Source: an uncultured Pseudomonadota bacterium (GTDB lineage: Bacteria > Myxococcota_A > Polyangia > HGW-17). Taken from it: 7,800 nucleotides of DNA. A program made the position numbers and the translations under genes. The stretch's first letter is position 1. Each line of letters opens with the position of its first letter. Under the pieces are notes generated by a model that saw only the letters and a list, made by a program, of their open reading frames with translations, was not told the origin of the DNA and did not search any database. Below, piece after piece: positions 5,201 through 7,800 of this stretch. The stretch covers positions 1 to 7,800 of the forward strand of contig CALKWH010000311.1 of the NCBI GenBank assembly GCA_938004375.1. The letters are read 5' to 3'.

Positions 5201-7561
5201 GTGAAAACCTTGTTGTACCTTCCCTGTTTCCTGCTCATGCTCATCGGCGCCCCGGCGATCTCCTGGGGTCAGGCAGCGCCCGGCGACCTCAACCCGCTGT
5301 TCGCGCCCTCGGACGACGACATGGAGCTCGAGGAGCTCCCGACCGAGACCGACAAGGCCACCGAGGAGGCGGACAAGATGCTCCGCCTGCGACGCATGGT
5401 CCAGAGCGCCACCAAGGGTGAGACCACGGTCCAGGAGGCCCCGGCGGTCATCACGATTTTCACCGAGGACGACTTGAACGACTACGGCTTCCGCTCGGTG
5501 TTCGGCGCGTTCCAGTTCGTGCCGTCGGTCCTCACCGCCAACGCCCAGTACGACAACGTTCCCATCATCACGAGCAACGGCCTCTCCCAGGGCATCCTGC
5601 TCGTCCAGGACGGCATCAGCCTGTTCGACTCCATCCAGAACGGCATGGCGAACATGCGACGCTGGCCGCTGGAGTTGGTCAAGCGCATCGAGTTCATGAG
5701 CTCCCCGGGCGGCGTGCTCTGGGGCGCCAACTCTTATTTGGGCATCGCCTCCATCATCACCAAGGAGGCCGAGGACATCAACGGCGTCCAAATGGGTGTC
5801 GGCGGCGGCACCGGTCCCGGCGACCAGGACGTGTTCCGCACCTACGGCATCTTCGGCAAAGCCTACGGAGACCTGAGCGTGCTTTTGCACCTGAGCGCCG
5901 AGTTCTACCGCGGTCCGAAGTACGAGATGCTCCCCATCCGACTGTACGCGGCCTCCCCACAGCCCAACAGCCCCATCCAGTACGGGCGTGACTTCGAACT
6001 GTCCTCCTTCGTGCCCATGAACTATTACGGGACCTTCAACGGAAAACTGAAGTACAAAAACTGGAGCGCCCAGTGGTCCCTGCCCTATCTGTATTTCCCC
6101 GGCATGTCCGGTCACACCAACAACCCGCTAACACTTTATTCTTGGCCCATGACCAGCCTGGCCAAGCTCGAAAATCTTCGGAACAACGCGTGGGACTCCA
6201 CCGACCGTTTCGTGGCGGTGCGTTTCCGGGACCGCCTCCTCGACGACAGCGTCGGGCTGGATTTCAAGATGTACGGTACCGAGATCGACCGCGCCGCGCG
6301 GTACCAGATCCTGCCCCAGGTCGAGGGGACCTTCAACGGCATGGCGTTCCAGGTCGACACCAAGTCCTACCGCGCCGGCGCCTCCGTCGACTTCGACTGG
6401 GCCCTGGGCAAGCGGACCCGGTTCCTGTTCGGCGCCGAGACCTTCTACGAGTACATGGATACCGCCGACTTCCAGTTGCTCGCGCCCCACGACGACCAGG
6501 GCGTGGTCGAGTTCGGCAAGACCCCCCAGGTCTGCCCCTATCACGACGTCAATGGCGACGGCATCCCGGTTTACGATCCCAGCGATCCCACTGGCACTTC
6601 CTACGCGGCGAACTGCAAGCAGCCCTTCATGTTCAAAACCGACCGGCTCATCATGGGCACGTTCGTCAGCGCCCAGCACCGGTTCCAGAACCGCGTGATC
6701 CTCGACGGCGGCCTGCGCTTCCAGGTCGGGCCCTCGGGCTCCCAGACCCAGGATCCGGTTCTTCTGCCCGCCCTGTCCGTGGTCGTCCCGCTGGCCAAGG
6801 ACTGGTTCTGGAAGGTCAACTACCTCTCCGGCTTCCGGCAGCCCGTCTTCTTCAACACCTCGGGCAACTCCAAGACCATCGTCTACGCGCCCGACCCGAA
6901 CCTGCGGGTGGAGCGCTCCGAGGCCATCCAGACCGAGATCAACGCCCTGCTCGTGAAGAACAAGGGCCGCATCCAGGAGCTCTCGTTCCGTCTCAACTAC
7001 GGGTACATCACCCTCACCGACACCATTCGCATCAATCAGAGCCAGTACTACAATTCCGGCGAGCGCTGGGTGCACGCGGTCGAGGGTCTGGCGCGCCTGT
7101 ACCTGCAGGGCGGCCACAATTTCTATCTGGGCTATTCGTTCAACACCATGTGGGGGGCGACCTCCATCGACGGCGGCATGAACCGCTCGGTGCCGAACCA
7201 GTGGGTGAACTTCGCGTCCGTCATCAAGCTCGCGAAGAACTTCGACTTCATCACCACCCTCCAAGTCATCGGCGCCTACGAGGACCCCAACCGCGTCATG
7301 GACACCCAGACCACCTCGTCCAAGGCCTCCTGGCTCGCGTTCGAAAAAGTCCCGGCCGCCGGCCTGGTCAACCTGGGCTTCCGCTGGATCACCGAGGTCG
7401 CCAAGCACCGCGCCGAGTTCTCGCTGATGACCTACAACATCCTCGACACCCAGAGCTACTACACCGCAGACTATTACCAGGACCTGGCTGCCACGACCGA
7501 GACCGTCCCCACCAAGGGCCAGCGTTTTTATTTCTTCGCCAATTCCAAGTTCTATTTTTAG
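5201..7561 (+). CDS. TonB-dependent outer-membrane receptor
   Basis: 786 residues, a usual receptor length. The GTG start at 5201 is chosen because it opens the signal peptide (MKTLLYL..., cleavage around 23-25) and has AGGGG six bases upstream, overlapping the stop codon of the previous gene. An acidic 30-60 segment (MELEELP at 41-47) leads into the plug at about 66-190: VQEAPAVITIFTEDDL (77-92), ILLVQDGISLFD (132-143) and VKRIEFMSSPGGVLWGAN (160-177), which match the IxVxDG and VERIEVxRGPxxxxYG landmarks of the family, with RGP changed to SSP. The rest (192-786) is a beta-barrel ending in Phe, the usual barrel-assembly signal. A cysteine-bounded loop (C445-C472) contains DVNGDG. Such receptors import scarce ligands using TonB-ExbBD energy; the substrate cannot be inferred. 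It is the last gene of the operon, 10 bases after the OmpA/TSP3 gene. Confidence 0.92.
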   Translation: MKTLLYLPCFLLMLIGAPAISWGQAAPGDLNPLFAPSDDDMELEELPTETDKATEEADKMLRLRRMVQSATKGETTVQEAPAVITIFTEDDLNDYGFRSVFGAFQFVPSVLTANAQYDNVPIITSNGLSQGILLVQDGISLFDSIQNGMANMRRWPLELVKRIEFMSSPGGVLWGANSYLGIASIITKEAEDINGVQMGVGGGTGPGDQDVFRTYGIFGKAYGDLSVLLHLSAEFYRGPKYEMLPIRLYAASPQPNSPIQYGRDFELSSFVPMNYYGTFNGKLKYKNWSAQWSLPYLYFPGMSGHTNNPLTLYSWPMTSLAKLENLRNNAWDSTDRFVAVRFRDRLLDDSVGLDFKMYGTEIDRAARYQILPQVEGTFNGMAFQVDTKSYRAGASVDFDWALGKRTRFLFGAETFYEYMDTADFQLLAPHDDQGVVEFGKTPQVCPYHDVNGDGIPVYDPSDPTGTSYAANCKQPFMFKTDRLIMGTFVSAQHRFQNRVILDGGLRFQVGPSGSQTQDPVLLPALSVVVPLAKDWFWKVNYLSGFRQPVFFNTSGNSKTIVYAPDPNLRVERSEAIQTEINALLVKNKGRIQELSFRLNYGYITLTDTIRINQSQYYNSGERWVHAVEGLARLYLQGGHNFYLGYSFNTMWGATSIDGGMNRSVPNQWVNFASVIKLAKNFDFITTLQVIGAYEDPNRVMDTQTTSSKASWLAFEKVPAAGLVNLGFRWITEVAKHRAEFSLMTYNILDTQSYYTADYYQDLAATTETVPTKGQRFYFFANSKFYF

Positions 7562-7563
7562 CG

Positions 7564-7580
7564 GACGGGTCCGACCCGTC
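7564..7580 (+). terminator. Inverted repeat just after the operon, possible terminator or transcript-end hairpin
   Basis: GACGGG (7564-7569) pairs with CCCGTC (7575-7580) around a five-base loop, three bases after the receptor stop codon. It is followed by TAACC rather than a run of T, so it is not a classical intrinsic terminator; it may protect the transcript 3' end or work with Rho. Confidence 0.4.
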
Positions 7581-7586
7581 TAACCA

Positions 7587-7601
7587 GTCTGACCGTCAGA
7601 C
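7587..7601. repeat. Second inverted repeat, near-perfect 15-nt palindrome
   Basis: GTCTGAC (7587-7593) and GTCAGAC (7595-7601) are exact reverse complements around one base, foldable as a six-pair stem with a CCG loop. It is seven bases after the first hairpin and twelve bases upstream of the next gene's -35 box, so it could be a second terminator hairpin or an operator for the downstream promoter. No T-run follows. Confidence 0.45.
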
Positions 7602-7612
7602 CAGAATTCGTC

Positions 7613-7640
7613 TTGTCAAAAAAGAAAAATCCACTACACT
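7613..7640 (+). promoter_or_regulatory. Sigma70-type promoter of the 3'-edge gene
   Basis: TTGTCA (7613-7618, five of six) and TACACT (7635-7640, four of six) are separated by 16 bases that are A-rich. Transcription would start near 7647, leaving a leader of about 68 bases that includes TTTTTT (7652-7657) and an alternating pyrimidine-purine run CGTGCGCGCGCG (7658-7669). This suggests the gene at 7715 is transcribed independently of the operon before it. Confidence 0.55.
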
Positions 7641-7702
7641 AGCAGAGGCCGTTTTTTCGTGCGCGCGCGTTCTTGTAACATGCATGACGCCCGCCCATCA
7701 GC

Positions 7703-7708
7703 AGGAGG
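7703..7708 (+). promoter_or_regulatory. Strong Shine-Dalgarno of the 3'-edge gene
   Basis: AGGAGG lies six bases before the ATG at 7715, close to the full anti-Shine-Dalgarno complement. It fixes the start of a gene that has only 86 bases in the window. Confidence 0.8.
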
Positions 7709-7714
7709 CTGACC

Positions 7715-7800
7715 ATGCGCCTTTCCCGTCTCGTCCAAATCCTCTTTTTCTTTTCTTCCCTCGTCCTTCCGTTGGCGCTGGCGACCCCGCTGCACGCGGC
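7715..7800 (+). CDS. N-terminus of an exported protein, cut by the window edge
   Basis: Only 28 codons and two bases are present. They encode a clear signal peptide: MRLSRL gives the positive N-region, ILFFFSSLVLPLALA the hydrophobic core, and a signal peptidase I site is plausible near LALA or PLHA. There is no cysteine in the visible part, so a lipoprotein is not indicated. It has its own promoter and an excellent ribosome binding site. The mature protein is outside the window and no function can be given. Its position just downstream of the receptor operon makes another envelope protein likely, but that is only context. Confidence 0.75.
   Translation, partial: MRLSRLVQILFFFSSLVLPLALATPLHA

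Noticed and set aside
3283..5244. Minus-strand frame of 653 codons across the OmpA/TSP3 gene
   Set aside because: It is a high-GC shadow: the composition is Val/Gly/Ala/Leu repeats mirroring the TSP3 codons, whereas the plus frame has a signal peptide, TSP3 repeats and an OmpA domain.
7652..7669. TTTTTT followed by alternating CG/GC run as a terminator or Z-DNA element
   Set aside because: No stem-loop precedes the T-run, and the alternating run is too short to claim a structural role.

Overview
The window is about 7.8 kb of GC-rich bacterial DNA, probably the end of a short-read (metagenome-type) contig. Bases 1-45 are not biological: they match the Illumina P5/TruSeq adapter, so genuine sequence begins at 46. 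No rRNA, tRNA, CRISPR or insertion sequence was seen. The cell is Gram-negative, because there is a TonB-dependent receptor, an OmpA-type protein and lipoprotein signal peptides. High GC, cysteine-rich lipoproteins, thrombospondin type 3 (TSP3) repeats fused to OmpA, and an acidic coiled-coil/TPR-like protein with KEVVKEV linkers fit a Myxococcota/Bradymonadota-like (former Deltaproteobacteria) lineage. That placement is an inference from style, not from a marker gene.

Layout. (1) 46-1023, minus strand: a 3'-truncated cytoplasmic coiled-coil plus TPR-like protein, cut by the adapter junction. (2) 1024-1326: a 303-base, relatively AT-rich divergent intergenic region with a plausible sigma70 promoter for the leftward gene, a 9-nt direct repeat on a 12-nt period, and a weak rightward promoter candidate. 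(3) 1327-7561, plus strand: four tightly packed genes (gaps of 16, 2 and 10 nt), almost certainly one operon, encoding a putative lipoprotein of unknown family, a cysteine-rich lipoprotein with a possible transthyretin/carboxypeptidase-regulatory-like domain, an outer-membrane protein with barrel, TSP3 and OmpA domains, and a TonB-dependent receptor. (4) 7562-7714: two tandem inverted repeats, then a good sigma70-like promoter and a strong Shine-Dalgarno. (5) 7715-7800: the first 28 codons of another exported protein, cut by the window edge.

How the genes may work together. All four operon products carry export signals and should lie in or at the outer membrane. The simplest reading is an envelope assembly in which the receptor moves a ligand with TonB energy, the two lipoproteins act as accessory or ligand-capturing partners (compare the SusC/SusD idea, with no visible homology to SusD), and the OmpA/TSP3 protein anchors or spaces the assembly. 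A recurring feature is an acidic, calcium-loop-like motif (DxDxDG type) in every one of the four proteins, strongest in the TSP3 stalk. The substrate cannot be told from the sequence. I did not find a recognisable defence or mobile system; the least described item is this four-gene envelope operon.
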